From contig RSEF01000001.1 in NCBI GenBank assembly GCA_003993805.1, forward strand, positions 94,077,642 through 94,141,641: DNA of 64,000 nucleotides, written 5' to 3'. Of the stretch, positions 1 through 12,061 are shown one piece after another. The notes beneath the pieces were generated by a model, which saw only the letters and a list, made by a program, of their open reading frames with translations, did not search any database and was not told the origin of the DNA. This DNA comes from Himantopus leucocephalus. Taxonomy: Eukaryota; Chordata; Aves; Charadriiformes; Recurvirostridae. A program made the translations under genes and the position numbers. Numbering within the stretch: the first letter of the stretch is position 1; each line of letters opens with the position of its first letter.

Positions 1-10
1 CCGCCGGTGG

Positions 11-92
11 CCAATAGGAAGCCTGTTACCAGGCAGACGGCTCATTTGAATCGCCCAATCAGGCGCCCACCCACTCGTCCCTCCTTATATGG
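11..92. promoter_or_regulatory. CCAAT boxes and CArG box at the window edge
   Basis: Two CCAAT motifs (11-15 and 55-59, the second in the strong NF-Y context CCAATCAGG) are followed by a perfect CC(A/T)6GG serum response element, CCTTATATGG, at 83-92. They sit about 950 bp upstream of the PTMS start codon at the start of CpG-rich DNA. In human the gene upstream of PTMS (MLF2) is transcribed divergently, so this cluster could serve a divergent or shared promoter; that is inference, because the neighbour lies outside the window. Motif presence is seen directly; binding is not shown. Confidence 0.5.
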
Positions 93-847
93 GGAACCGG
101 GATGCGCTGGCTAACCCTCCCCCCACCACCAACCAGTCTCGCCGGCGCGCGCGAGCGAGCCGCGCCCCACCCTCTCCCTCCGCCGCGGGCAGAGCGCGGG
201 AAAAGCAGCCTGGCTCGCGCTCCGCCCCGCCCCCTACCCGGCGGGTTCCCGCGCGGGGGGCCCAGCGCCGGGCGGAGGGGCGGGCCGGGCCGCGGGGCGG
301 GCGGGAGGAGCAGCCGCCCCGCCGCCGGGAGCGCTTCCAGCGGGAGGGAGGGAGGGAAGGCAGGAGGGAAGGCGGGCAGCTGGAGTGGAAAATTCCAGGC
401 AGGAGGCCGCGTGAGCCCGGCCGTCGCCAGCGCTGCCCTCCCACACGGCTCCGCCGCTCTACCACCCCGGGTTTCTCCGGGAGGGGTGTCCAGGCGGTAC
501 GGTCGGCTCCCCCCGGCCGTGCCGTGCTGCGCCGCAAGGGCGGCGGGCAGAGGGTTCGGCTGCCCCCGGGCAGCGCCTGGCGCCGCGGCTCGGCGGGGAG
601 AGCGGAGCCGGGGTTCCGTGCTTCGCGCACCCGTCCGGCCTCGACGGGCCGGAGGGGGAGCGGGAGGCGGAGGCTGCGGGGCGCCCCCGCTGCCGGGCGG
701 CCGCCGGCTCTTGTGTAGCGCCGAGCGCACATTGTTCTGGCGGCCGCGCTCCCCGCGGCGCGGCCCGTCCCTCTCCCCTCCCTCCTCCGCCTCCCGTCCC
801 TCTCCCCTCCCTCCCCAGGTCCCTCCTTCCCTCGTCACCGGGTGGTG

Positions 848-854
848 TATAAAT
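848..854 (+). promoter_or_regulatory. PTMS: TATA-like box of PTMS
   Basis: TATAAAT lies about 190 bp upstream of the PTMS start codon in otherwise GC-rich DNA. If used, transcription would begin near 878-885 and give a 5' UTR of about 160 nt. CpG-island promoters often start at several sites, so other start points are likely. Confidence 0.45.
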
Positions 855-1041
855 CCCCTTCCCCGCCGTATCCCCCCACCGCGGGAGACCCTGGTACTTT
901 GGCCCCCGGGGCGGGAGCCCGCCGCCGCCTCCGGATCGCTGGGACTTTGCGCTCCGGCCGCTGACCGCCCCTTCGCTCTCTCCACGCGGGGCTCCCACAG
1001 ACGGTTCCCACCGGCCTCTTCCCTTCGCTACCCGGGCCAGG

Positions 1042-3440
1042 ATGTCGGAAAAACGCGTCGAGGAGGCGCCGGCGGAGCTGAGCGCCAAGGTGAGACGCCC
1101 CCGCCCCCCATTGGCCGGGCGGCGCGCGCGCTGGGCTCGGCTCCGGGAGGGGGGAGAGGGGGGGAGCGGGAGGCGGTAGAGCCGTTAGGGAACGGTTTAA
1201 CGGCGGCGGTCGTCCCCCCCCCGCCCCGGGCGGGCAGCAAGTTGTGTGGACACAAAGCGCGGGCGCGCACACACACACACACACACCGGGGGAGGGGGGG
1301 GGGCCGGAAACGCCTCGATCCTACGGACAAGGGTTTTTGTGTTTGGTTTGGTTTTTTGTTTTTTTTTTCCCCTTTTCTCAAAAAAACCGAACCATTAAAC
1401 TCTTCCGTACTTCTGGTTTCCACATGCGTGTGGTCTAAAAGTAGCTCTGACGCGTTTTCGCTGCTTTTTCTTTGTCAGGGAGGGCAGATTTAGCGCCTAA
1501 TGCGTTTTCTCTCCTCACCGTTATTCCGCGCCTCCTCTGAACCCTCTTTGTTTAAGCATCCCCCGTCTTTTATTTTCTTGCCGCTAACCACTGGAATGTT
1601 TGGGTTTTTTGTTTTTTGTTTGTTTTTTTTTTTTTTCCCTCGCGTATAGGAAATGAAAGAAAAGAAGGAGAAACTTGAGGAGAAAACGATCCATAAAGAA
1701 AAAAAGAAGGAGATAGTAGAGGTGAGGCCCCTCTGGGGGACAGATTGAGAGGTGTCGGGGAGGTTATCCTGGCTCGTTGCGGTTAATTAATGTGAAGGGA
1801 ATATGGGAGATTAAGAAAGAGGACAGGCCAGTGGAGCTCGTGAGGGAGACGGGCAGATGAAGAGCGAGCTATAGGATAATTGTGCAGAATGAGCCTTGAA
1901 GGACTTAGCGTAGTCAGCATGGCCCAGCGAGAAGAAAAAAAGATCAAAGAAGGGAATGGAGTCAAGGGCAAATAGGAGTTAGATGGCACAGGAGGTGTGG
2001 TCCTGCACCTAGTGAGGTATCCTGAGATGCGTAAGGAGTGTAAGTTGAAGAAGGTGGGGGGAGGAACAGTGAGGAAATGCACAGATTGATGAAGGTCAGA
2101 AGGGATGTGGAAGCAGATGTGCTGTGAGCACAGGCTAAGTCATTAGCCTGCAACCAGAGAGATGTTCTGATTGTTGGGATGGGATGGCAGCAGCTTGTCG
2201 GGATGTAAGCTTGTGGAGGTCAGGGAGGTCCGTATTGGTGGGGAAGCACTGGAAGGATTGGTTTTTGGAAAGATGGCTGGTTTGGAGGAGGGTTTCAGCT
2301 GGGATGGTGGGAATGACAGTGCCTGAGTAACAGCGCAAAGGTCACTCGCTCGATGCACACCTGAGACTGGAGTCTGAAGTGGCTGGAGCTGTGGAGATTG
2401 TTCTTGCACTTGCAGCAAAGAACACATGGGAATGTCATCCTGACGCCAGTTTCTACTCTGACCAATTTGTTTCACTCAGGATGAGGAAAATGGAGCTGAA
2501 GAGGATGAGGAAGAGAATCCTGATGATGTGGATGAAGAAGAAGGTGGTGATGAGGATGAAGGTAGGAATAATTGGTGTAGGGAGAATGGAAGGAATCAGG
2601 CTGTGGGAGGAAAATTCCTCCTCTGAGCCCTCTGACCGTGAGATTACATTCCCTTAAATGCTACTTCTATTAACCTGTGATTTTTTTCTTTTCTTTGCTT
2701 GTGCTTAGAAGGAGACGAGAATGGGCAAGAGCAGGATGGCCATGCAGAAAAACGATCTGCAGAGGAGGAAGAGGTGAGTGCTAGTGTGAGAGTAATGGCA
2801 GTGAGAAGGAACGAGGTTACCTGCTACGTGCTGATCAGATCCACATGGATGCTGTTGCTGAGCATCTCAAATTGGCTTTGGGTCTGGTTGCTGCTTCAGC
2901 AGCAGATGGGTAAACAGATCTGATGTGGCAAGGCGATAATAAACCCCTGTAGACTCCTTGTAGGATCCAGGTCCTTCCACTAAGCAGTCATGGTGCTGAG
3001 TGTTTGAGAGTCAAGGTGCTTGAGATCGTGCTGGGCCATGACCCCTCAAACACCTGTGACCTCTGGGCTTCAGGCCAGAAGATGGACTTGTAAGGGCGGT
3101 TCGCAGGGTCTGTCTGAAGTGATGTGGGCCTGGGCTTACTGTACCTCCTGAAAGTAACGGCTTGGATATCTCTCTAAATGGAGCTGTTCACATCTTAATC
3201 ATGATCGTCAACAGAAAAGTTGTGTCAGGCACTTCAAAATCATTTAAAGAGGAGTGTATTTAGGGCGGGCCAGACAGAGATTCCCATATGGAGGAAAAAG
3301 CAGCAGTAAGAATCTTTTGGAGAAATGATGTTCCCTGGTGTGGTGACTGTTTGATGGTAACTCACGCTCTTCCTCTCTGTCTTACATAGGATGATGTGGA
3401 TCCAAAGAGACAGAAGACAGAGAACGGGTCTTCAGCTTGA
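1042..3440 (+). CDS. PTMS: Parathymosin
   Basis: Coding exons 1042-1089, 1650-1721, 2480-2561, 2709-2773 and 3390-3440 join in frame (318 nt, 105 residues; human is about 102), all with GT-AG borders. The protein opens MSEKRVEEAPAELSAK, which separates parathymosin from prothymosin alpha. A lysine-rich helix-like part follows (residues 17-40, KEKKEKLEEK), then an acidic centre (41-89) and a basic nuclear-localisation tail PKRQKTEN (94-101). There is no signal peptide or membrane segment. Known family role: an abundant, disordered nuclear protein that binds histone H1 and zinc, affects chromatin compaction and blocks prothymosin alpha effects. The start codon has A at -3. The acidic centre is broken by Asn, Gln, Gly and His more than the human protein. 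Expression is probably housekeeping, given the CpG island. LAG3 follows about 18 kb downstream on the same strand. Confidence 0.96.
1268..1286. repeat. (CA)n microsatellite
   Basis: A short perfect CA dinucleotide run in PTMS intron 1, followed by G-rich and T-rich simple sequence. Confidence 0.9.
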
Positions 3441-4361
3441 GTCCTCCCCTCCCATCTCTTCTGTTCCGTCCATCTCTCCTCCATTCCAGCCTGTGCTTGC
3501 ACTGTCCATTAGCCTCTGGCTTCACACAGTCTCAGATGAGGAAAGATTAGAAATGCTCTCAAACAGGGAAGACAGCGGTTTCCTCCTCACCCGAAGACCC
3601 AGCCCATCTGTGACATTCCCCAGCCGAAATTATTCCAGTCCCCCACATCCTTCCAGCTGTGCCCCACTTACAAATGATCCTCTTCCCTCAGGAATCTCAT
3701 CGTTTCCTGGGGGCCCCGTACGTGACCTTGCCGGGTGCGTGTGCCAGGCTCCTCTCGTGGCAAGCACCTCTCCTTCCTTTTTCACTTGCCCTCCTTTTTT
3801 TTTTCTTTTTTTTCCTTTTTTTTTTTTTTTTGTCACTAGTATGCCTGAGGTCCTTGACAGCTTCTGCTCCCCAGACCTGCTGTCTGATACCCTCCCTGAG
3901 TCCAGGAGGCTGCGGGCACAGATCTCATGGTGCGTTTCCCAGTCCTAGGTCTCCTCTCGCCTGCTTTCCCCTTGAACCCTGAGAGACAAAGAAAATGAAT
4001 ATTACAAGCAAATAACGGTTCTATTAAATGACACACGGAGACAGAATTTATTTTAAGCTTTTTTTTCCAAGTTTACATGACAGCAAGCTGGCCCTCGTGA
4101 ATTTTTCAGAAGATAAGGGTTGTTTTTATATATGAATTTCATCTGAACTGCGTATTTTTTTAATTTGGAGGCTTTTTTAAAACAAATCAAGAGAGAAACA
4201 ATTGGGGACCAAACTTTGATTTCCTTTTTTTTTTTCCCACCAGGTTTTCTTGTGACCATTTTTTGTAAATTGAAGGCAATATAGCCACAGCATTTTCTAT
4301 GGCACAGACATCACGAGGATGATAGATATAAATATATATATTGTTTTCAACTAGCACTGTA

Positions 4362-4367
4362 AATAAA
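4362..4367 (+). terminator. PTMS: PTMS poly(A) signal and 3' UTR end
   Basis: AATAAA is followed 15-25 nt later by GT-rich sequence (GCTTGTGTGG), so cleavage is expected near 4383-4390. The 3' UTR would run from 3441, about 940 nt, and includes a long T-rich tract near 3797-3831. Confidence 0.85.
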
Positions 4368-7300
4368 AGCGTTTAAAAATATTTCAAAAGGCTTGTGTGG
4401 ACGGCTGTGTCTGTACATCTTGGGTTACATTCTCACCTGGTCGGTAGCAGTTGGTTTGCCGAAAGACAGGGTGGCTTCACCAGCAGCGGGTAGAGAGGGG
4501 AACCTGCAGTCACTGAGAAGATGTGTTAATTAGTGAGATGGCCCTAATAAGCGTTGGAAACCAGCAGTGTGTCCTGCTCCCACCCTCTGCCTGGTGGTGA
4601 GGGTGCGGCACAAACATGAGATAAAGCTCCAGGGCTGGTGTGAAGCTCTCAAAACCACAGTCGGGCCTCGGTGACGGAGGAACCAGAGCTGCGGCTGCTG
4701 GTCATGGCTGGTGTGGCTCTGACCCAACGCTGCCCTGCGGCCTCCCTGCCCCCGCTGGCTTCAGGTGTGACCCACCCGCTGTCGGTGGCAGCAACAGGGA
4801 AGCGTTTTAAGAGGCAAAAGCTGCAGTTCTTTGTTCCACCGGCTGCCCGGGAGAGATCTGTCAAGCGTGCGTTTGTCTTTTTATCTTTGCAGACCTTTAA
4901 AGTTGCCGTTAGCATTCCTTACTTTTTAAACTCACACTTTGGCAATCACACAATGAGCCACCGAGACTGGGAGCTGTAAATAATGCCAACTTTTGTCTGA
5001 GCATCAGTGGCTTTGTGCTTGTCCAACTGCAGCAACAGATCAGATACTGGAAGTGCCGACAGTTGCCAGTCTCCGGAGGGGCAAAGCATCAACCATCGTT
5101 TTCTCCAAATGTCCGTGTTTGGCTGCAGGACTGGCCCCATGGCACAGAGGGACACAAAAGCGTGGTGCAAGGGGGACAGCTGCCGCCGAGCCCCTTCCCA
5201 CCTACAAGCATCTCTGGGGGTGTGTGCCTGCCCGGTGGGATCTCACCACTCTGCAGGGTGTGGGTCCACTGCTCCCTCAGCACCCATTTGCTGGTGGAGC
5301 CTCTGCTGGGTTTGGACCCATCTCAGCCCAGGGGCCACCACAGTCCTGGTGCTCCTGCCCCGGCCCCTTCCCTCCTTCCCAGCTCGGTGTCAGGGAGGGG
5401 ATTTGGGCCCTTCTTCTCCAGCAGGGACGGGACTGGTTCAAACAGGCCCCCTCTGGTCCTGGGATGTCCCCATCTCCAGCCGGAGCTGTGTGCTGGGCTC
5501 TGCGTTTCAGGGGCCTTTGCAGCACAGTCATTGCGGCCGTGCACCCTCTCTGCTGCCCTGTGTCACCCTCAGCTGTGTCCACTGCAGCCCCATCCCACCC
5601 CACAGAGCTCCCTTGGCAGCTGGAGCCACAGCCGGTTAGCGTGACTTTCCCCAGGAACAGCACGTCAAAAGCCGGTAGCTGCTGCCTGGGATTGACTTGC
5701 AACACCCCTCCCTGCTCCCGCCCGCCCTGGGCACCGCGATCTAGGTGCTGATTCAACCTCCATGTTATCTTTTAACTGCACTTTTGCAATTTTGTATTCC
5801 TACTATTGCTCCATTTTAAAAAATGGTGGATTCTAGTCTCTGTTCAAGATACCTTAACATTGGAGCAAGTCCCCAGGACTCCCCCCAAACTTTCTGCTGA
5901 CCAGTCACCTTTTACTGTTTGGTACTGAAGATAAATTATTAGCTGATAATAAGATCTCTGCAGAGGCTGATTACAGTTTTCACGCTTCTTCCTCACTGCT
6001 GCAGCAGTGCCTGACAATGAGTAGTGAAGAATGTACTTGCCAATGAGAAGTTGGGGAGAGGGAACTCCATCTCTTCTCTCTATGTGGATGCAACACCAGT
6101 ACCGCTGGTTCTATCCAGCTGGTCATCCAGAATGAAGTGAGGTGGCACCTGATTGTTAGGTCAGCACAAGCAACGTGAGCAGCCATCCCTCGTTTCCTCA
6201 GAGGCAAACACTGCGGGACAGATGGAAGTGATAAAGGGCTGCCAGCTAGGTTCCCCATGTCTCGATGGACCCCTTGACTCCACAGCTTCTACTAGTTCTT
6301 CCATCTTATTCAGTTTTACTGAACACCTTTGCCATTGTCTATGGATAGTTAGAAGACATAGCTATAGTTATAGAAATAGAAGAATATCTGCTTTGGCATT
6401 TTTTCATCTTGGTGATGTATGGGACATCATCGTTCACTTGAGGTGAGGGCTACAAATAATGGGAAATCACACAGTTTCTTCCCTTTCCTTACACCTGCAA
6501 AGATCCATTCTGTATCTGGTATTTTATCCATGGTATTTTAGCTGACAAGGTGATCACAGCAAGAAGTTGCATAGATTGCTAGAAAAAGTTGAGGATACAG
6601 GGTTCTGCACTGCACTTTATCTCAAGCCTGCCCATGTGCTTGATTTGCATCCAAACTTGAAGATGCTTTTCATCATTCAGTCTAATTCTTCTTCCACAGT
6701 GAGATCAATGGTGTCGTGCTGGTGTCATCAAGGTAAGAACAAAGCCCATCTTCATCAGCGGTTCCTCAGAAGTAATGATACCGTTCAGGGGACTTATTCA
6801 CCTTTCTGGGCTCTGTGCTAATTCTCCACTCATCTAATTTAATTCCTGTCACCATCTGTTAACCTCAGAAATCCCTCAACGCTATCAGTTTTGCCAAAAG
6901 TTACAGTAAAAGTCAGTGCACACTGGGATTAAACTGCAGGAGACTGTCTGCACACAAGTGTGTACTGGCTGAACCTAACTGTCTTTTGATCAGGTCTTAC
7001 CACTGGGTCAAGCACGACTGTAGACCAGACCTTATTTTTCAATAAGACCACAACAAAGTCCTCAGTGGTTTCACCTGAGAGAGGTTTTGGTGTCAGGAGA
7101 CCTTTCCTAAGCAACTTGCTTGCTCCAATCACAGTATCGTTAGAGCTGTCAAGGAGGTGTCTGGTGCGGATGGCCCCTTCCTTGCTTCTGATGATACCTC
7201 CTCCAAGCTTCTAGTAGCACTGGTCCTGCCAAGAGAGCGGCACCGGAGATTTCCTTCTTTCTTGTCCTCCTCTGGGGCTGCTTGCTTTGAGAGAGTTGTG

Positions 7301-7729
7301 GAGGTGGCACAGTCATGCTCTTGCAGGCTTTGCTAGACTTCCCTCTAGACTGACAATTTCTGCTTCTGACGGCCCTTTTGTGTGGTTTAGAAAAGCAAAC
7401 GCAGATGCCAGTGCAAACAGCAGGTAGAGCTGCCTACCATGTCTTAGCTGAGTCCCTCTCCTACCCTGGCTCCCCGGCAGGGATCACCAGACGGTTGGGA
7501 CCTGGACCCACCAGGGCAGTGAGCTCACCACCTGAAGGCTGTGGCTGAGGGTGCCAAGCCTGCCAGGATAGCACTGGTGGGATGTGAGCTGCTCCTTGTT
7601 GGGTGACTATGCAGGTGCAGCCTCCTGAAGAGGACATCTCCGGCTGCGATGGTGAGTGGCAGACAAGAAGCATGAGAGGAGGCAGCTGAATTGAATCCAG
7701 TTGATTGAATAAAACCAGTTAATGCTTCT

Positions 7730-7850
7730 GGTTAAGCAGAGCGACCTGACCTAGCTTTGGAGTCAGCTGTGCTGCAACCCAGGGGGCTGGGTTAGAAATC
7801 TCCAGAGGTCCCTTCCCACCCACATCTTTCTGCGATATATGAAGAAATTG
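7730..7850 (+). mobile_element. CR1 LINE 3' fragment, diverged
   Basis: The plus strand reads like the 3' end of an avian CR1, with the landmark GAAATCTCCAGAGGTCCCTT followed by a degenerate version of the ATTCTGTGAT end. It is short and old; boundaries are approximate. Confidence 0.6.
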
Positions 7851-10800
7851 AGGCCTGCCATGGAAAGTTTGAGCTGAGTCTGAAGGTGTTTTGATTGTAT
7901 GGAGGCCAGAAATGAATGCCCTTTGCATCTTATAGCTGTCACGTCCTCATTTCCCCCTTAGGCAAATGATCCCCGCCGCCCAGTCTCTTTGGTCTTTCAC
8001 ACCAGTTTTAAGCCCATAAATGAAACAAGACCAGCGTAATCAAAACCGTCGCACAGGCAGAGTCGTGAACCCTCCTTCAGACCTGGAAAAAGTGAGCCCT
8101 GCAGCCGCTGCTGGTCTGGGAGGAAAACCCTTCTTGCCTCAGGAAAGTCCATAATCACCCTATTGTACTAGCTTAAAAAATATAGTGAAGATTAATTACT
8201 TCTCTCCCCCACCCCTTCCTCTGGGATCTGGGGCTTCTTTAGGCCCTCTGGTTAGGAGATGCGTGGCTCAGCCACTTCCCATATGCCATATGGGAAACTG
8301 AAAGAACTTCCCAGATCCTTAAGAAGCCCATGTACTTTTCCCTCCCACCTCTCTCCCTTATTTCAAGAGCGGAGTCAAAGACAGACACGCTCGTGGCTGA
8401 TCCAGTCTGTGTGTTTTCTCAGGGAAGAAGTCTGTGTTTACATGTGTGGGCTCAGACTGGGGACACGTCGCAGATGGACAGGACTGGAGCGCTGGTATTA
8501 TCAGTGGATGAGTTTGGGGTTTGTTTCCTGGTGAACTCTTACGGTTTTAGCAAAACACGGACAGTCACAGGGGTGAGGAGAGACCTAAGGTGTATTCAAG
8601 GGTCTCAGCCACACAAGATGGCTTATGGGCCAAGCGTGGTGCCATCAGGTACAGCTTCACTCTTGTGGGAGGCATTTTCTATCAGACACAGAAGAGTATG
8701 GTTTCCCATCTCAGGCTGTTCAGGAAGCCTGAGTCCCAGCTGGAAGTATCTGTGCACAACAGTAGTTCCTTAGCTGAGCCTCAGAGACCTGGGACATCAG
8801 AGCAGACAAGCTTCACCTTGTCAGGTGTACCTGTGCAGGCGAGCTATGGCCGATGACTTGCTGCAAATCACCCATTAAATAGGACAGAAGAGCACGTGAC
8901 CCATGTATATGCTGTGGGTGATATCGAGCTGATGCTACTTGTCATCGGGGGGCTGTAAAGAGCCTCACATTCTACAGATCTCTGGTATTTTTTATGATGA
9001 CATTTATTGTCTCCATTCTCTATCATGTATCTTAAACACTTTGTCTCAAAAAGTCCAGTTGAACATTTCCAATGTCCTAGTGGAGTCCAAGATGCTTTAT
9101 TTTTGGTTTAGTCGCTTAATCCATGAAGTGGTGTCACAATGTCAGCAGGGTGTTTGACCACATGTCCTGCAATGAAGAATCTTGTCCCTAAGTCCAAAAT
9201 GTTACTGGAGCTTCATGCATCCCAGATGAAAGTTCCTAAAACCAGTAAAAGCTGTAAGACGTAGCAAAAAGAGTCAGCTTTCAGAGCTCTGTGATTACGT
9301 ATGCGTGCCAGTACCTCACTGGCAGCTCAGGTAGACTCATCTCTCAAAATTTCTCAGGTCTTTACAGCAATTCATCTGTCATTTTAGGGTGCATTTATTA
9401 GGCTGCATAATTTGTAACAAAAATTTTCCAAGACCCTTACCTGAAACATCCTTCAGCAGCTTTTCTGTTGTTGCACATCCAAATGACTTCATGAAAAGGT
9501 CTTTGCTGGACAGCACTCCGCAGCAGGAACTCAGGTAGCCCTCTGTTAGGCTCATCCCTAAGCACACCAGAAATCCCATCTGAAAACTTAACAGCTAGTT
9601 GCCGTTTTCTTACGTGAAGGGCAGTTTCTTAAATGGCACTTCTAAATTTTTTTCCTATGTCAGATCCAGTCTTGAAAACAGCTGAGGCTGTCACATATGG
9701 CTCCAACAAACCTCCTGAGCTTCCAGCATAGCAGCATGGTAGATATGGACCCAGATTTGAGCTGGGAATTTGCCAGTTCTCCACAAGGTAAATTTCACAG
9801 AAGATTTAGTAGGAAAGTTTGGAAAAGCCAACATTGTAATTCAAATGAGTCATGAGGTTTTGCTCATAACTAAGGAAAATATAGACTGCTTCAGGCTCTG
9901 TGAATCCCTTTTCCTAGCTGTAGAAATAAATATTCTTGTAGAGCACTACTAACAGCGTGCTGTGTTGACTGTATTTTCTTGTTGGGAGAGGATCCTGTTC
10001 CACCTCAGTTTCTCTATGTTTTAAAGTGTTTGCAGATCAAATCCTGATTTAAGGTCTCCCATCCGTGGCAAGATTCCTATAGGTGTTCCCAGTATTCCCC
10101 AGTGTTGCTTTTGCTTTTACCTCCAAGGGTGAAAAGCTTACAGGTAGCTGATGGGATCCCAGACTGCAGACAAGAAGGAAGACTGCTGTCATGGAATTGG
10201 GATACAGTGGTGACACCTGCAGTATCTCAATTGCTATACAGTAGAACATCTCAGCTCTGTACGTGCTCTCATCGCTGAAGGCTCCAAGGGGACCTCCAGC
10301 AGGACCCAGTCCTGTGTAACTTGGGACACAAAGGCTAAGCCCCAATCTCTTCTTTCAAGACCTCTGCGTGTGCTGAAAAAGAGCACCACCCTGGGATAAC
10401 AGGCAGTACAACCAAACGTTCCTCAAACTGATACCTCTTTCAGCTTGGAGGGTGAACCTTATATTGCTTTTCTTGATCCTCTCAGACGGATTTATTAGTG
10501 AGAGAGGAATCGCTGGATTCCTTTAATCACAGACCTACAGCTTTCCTGCCTAAAGAGCCCCCTGGTGGCTCCAAACTTGACATGTCTGTAAATACTGGAC
10601 TGAAAGATCGCGGGCAGTCATCATCTGTGTTTCTACATACCCAAAACCTCTGGCACAGAGCATGCTGTGAGCTGTCTCTTAGAATGGAGGAACCAGGAAT
10701 GGCTCTGGTCACACCGCCGGTGTTATGAGAGGCCTAACTGAAACCTGGAGAAATGAGAAGCACCTGTGTGGTTAATCAGCATCAGATTTGTCTTGCCTGG

Positions 10801-12017
10801 GTGTCCACAGGGTGATTTGAACACGCACAGGTTGCTCTTTGGCTTCCAGGAGAAACGATCTTTTGCCTCGAGAGTCCAAGGCAGGTTGAGGGGACCTGGG
10901 AGGAGATTCCTACTCCGTTGAATACACTCCTATTAAATAAGACACTGTATATTTTCCTAATGACTGCTCCAAAAATCTTATCTCCTGACCCAATACAGCT
11001 CTTAGTATGCTTTTTGTCTGCAACAAGAACAATTCTGGGTCAGAAAAGGGATATTTCATCCGATGTGTCCTTTCTCAAACAACAGCCTTTCTGGGGTTGT
11101 ACCATACTATCAGGTGTATCAGGCAGAGTATAACCATACCTTCCTCTCGTCTGTTTTTTCTCATATGCTGTCAGAGGAACATTACCTGAAAGGTAAGGCA
11201 GGTTAAACAGACCAGCTCCTGTGAGCCTCTTGCACAACTTCAGGAGCCTAAAGGGGTCGTGGGAAGGCTCTAGTTATCCCAGGACTCATGACTCTCTTCT
11301 TCTGTGGCTGGGGTTGGCTCCACCCATACAGATCCCAAATGCCCCTCCACTAGAAAGGCGCGTACACGTCCATGCCACTTACAGTCTTCTCAGCTGTAGC
11401 TGATTTTGGACCCTTTCCCAGTAGCATTCTCTTCCTTATTGGATCCCCTAGGTAGAGCCTTAGAGTTTGACTGTGTCCCCTTAGAAAGTTAGGGGCCTGT
11501 TTTCCTCATTGTCTGTGACTCCAGTTGGTTATCAAGAACCTATATTGGATGCCCAAGAGCAGAGCCAGTACTTGAGATCACTGCAGCTTTCTGGAGAACC
11601 TGTTTTAGGGTTGTCAGTCACAGAATTTTCTTGGGGAAATAAACTTGTGGGTTTAGCTGGCAGGTCCAGAAGTCCCCAAGCAACCATAGGAACTGCACCA
11701 ACTATCTTAAAATCTGTCAGTGCTGCAGTGTCAGCTGGGTTTAGGAACACTGCTTGGATAATCCACTTCTCCTGGAGCCATTTACAGACATCAGCCAGCC
11801 ATTCAGAGTGTAATTCTACATGACAGCAATGGCATTTTAAAGGTTTTCTGTCCTTTCCACTCCTCAGCACAGTTTCTTAACTACTCAGTTGTGCTAGGGC
11901 AGCTGTCCGTAGGAACCTGCCACGGAAGTTGTTTGAGTTATTCCCTATTCTAATTACACACTCACCTTTTCTTCTCCTCCTCCTTTTAAGCCTAATGTTT
12001 ACACTGGTCTGGCTTAC

Positions 12018-12061
12018 AGCCCCATGAAGGGCCATATTAAGCCCCATGAAGGGCCACATTA
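12018..12061. repeat. 22-bp tandem duplication
   Basis: Two adjacent copies starting AGCCCCATGAAGGGCCA differ at one base near the end (TATTA versus CATTA). This is a small local duplication in gene-free DNA. Confidence 0.9.

Larger units (their letters stand above)
100..1320. other. CpG island over PTMS promoter and first exon
   Basis: This stretch is very GC-rich with dense CpG dinucleotides and many GGCGGG and CCGCCC Sp1-type boxes. It covers the likely PTMS promoter, the 5' UTR and coding exon 1 and fades in intron 1. A palindromic Rel/NF-kB-like decamer, GGAAAATTCC, lies at 387-396. Long open frames across the island on both strands come from low AT content, not from coding sequence. 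Confidence 0.8.

Noticed and set aside
102..1493. 463-residue plus-strand open frame over the PTMS promoter and exon 1
   Set aside because: It runs through a CpG island in a frame different from the real PTMS exon and through intron sequence; composition is Pro/Arg/Gly only.
4993..5756. Three plus-strand and two minus-strand frames over the same 750 bp
   Set aside because: Frames compete on both strands, and no splice pattern or protein family was recognised.
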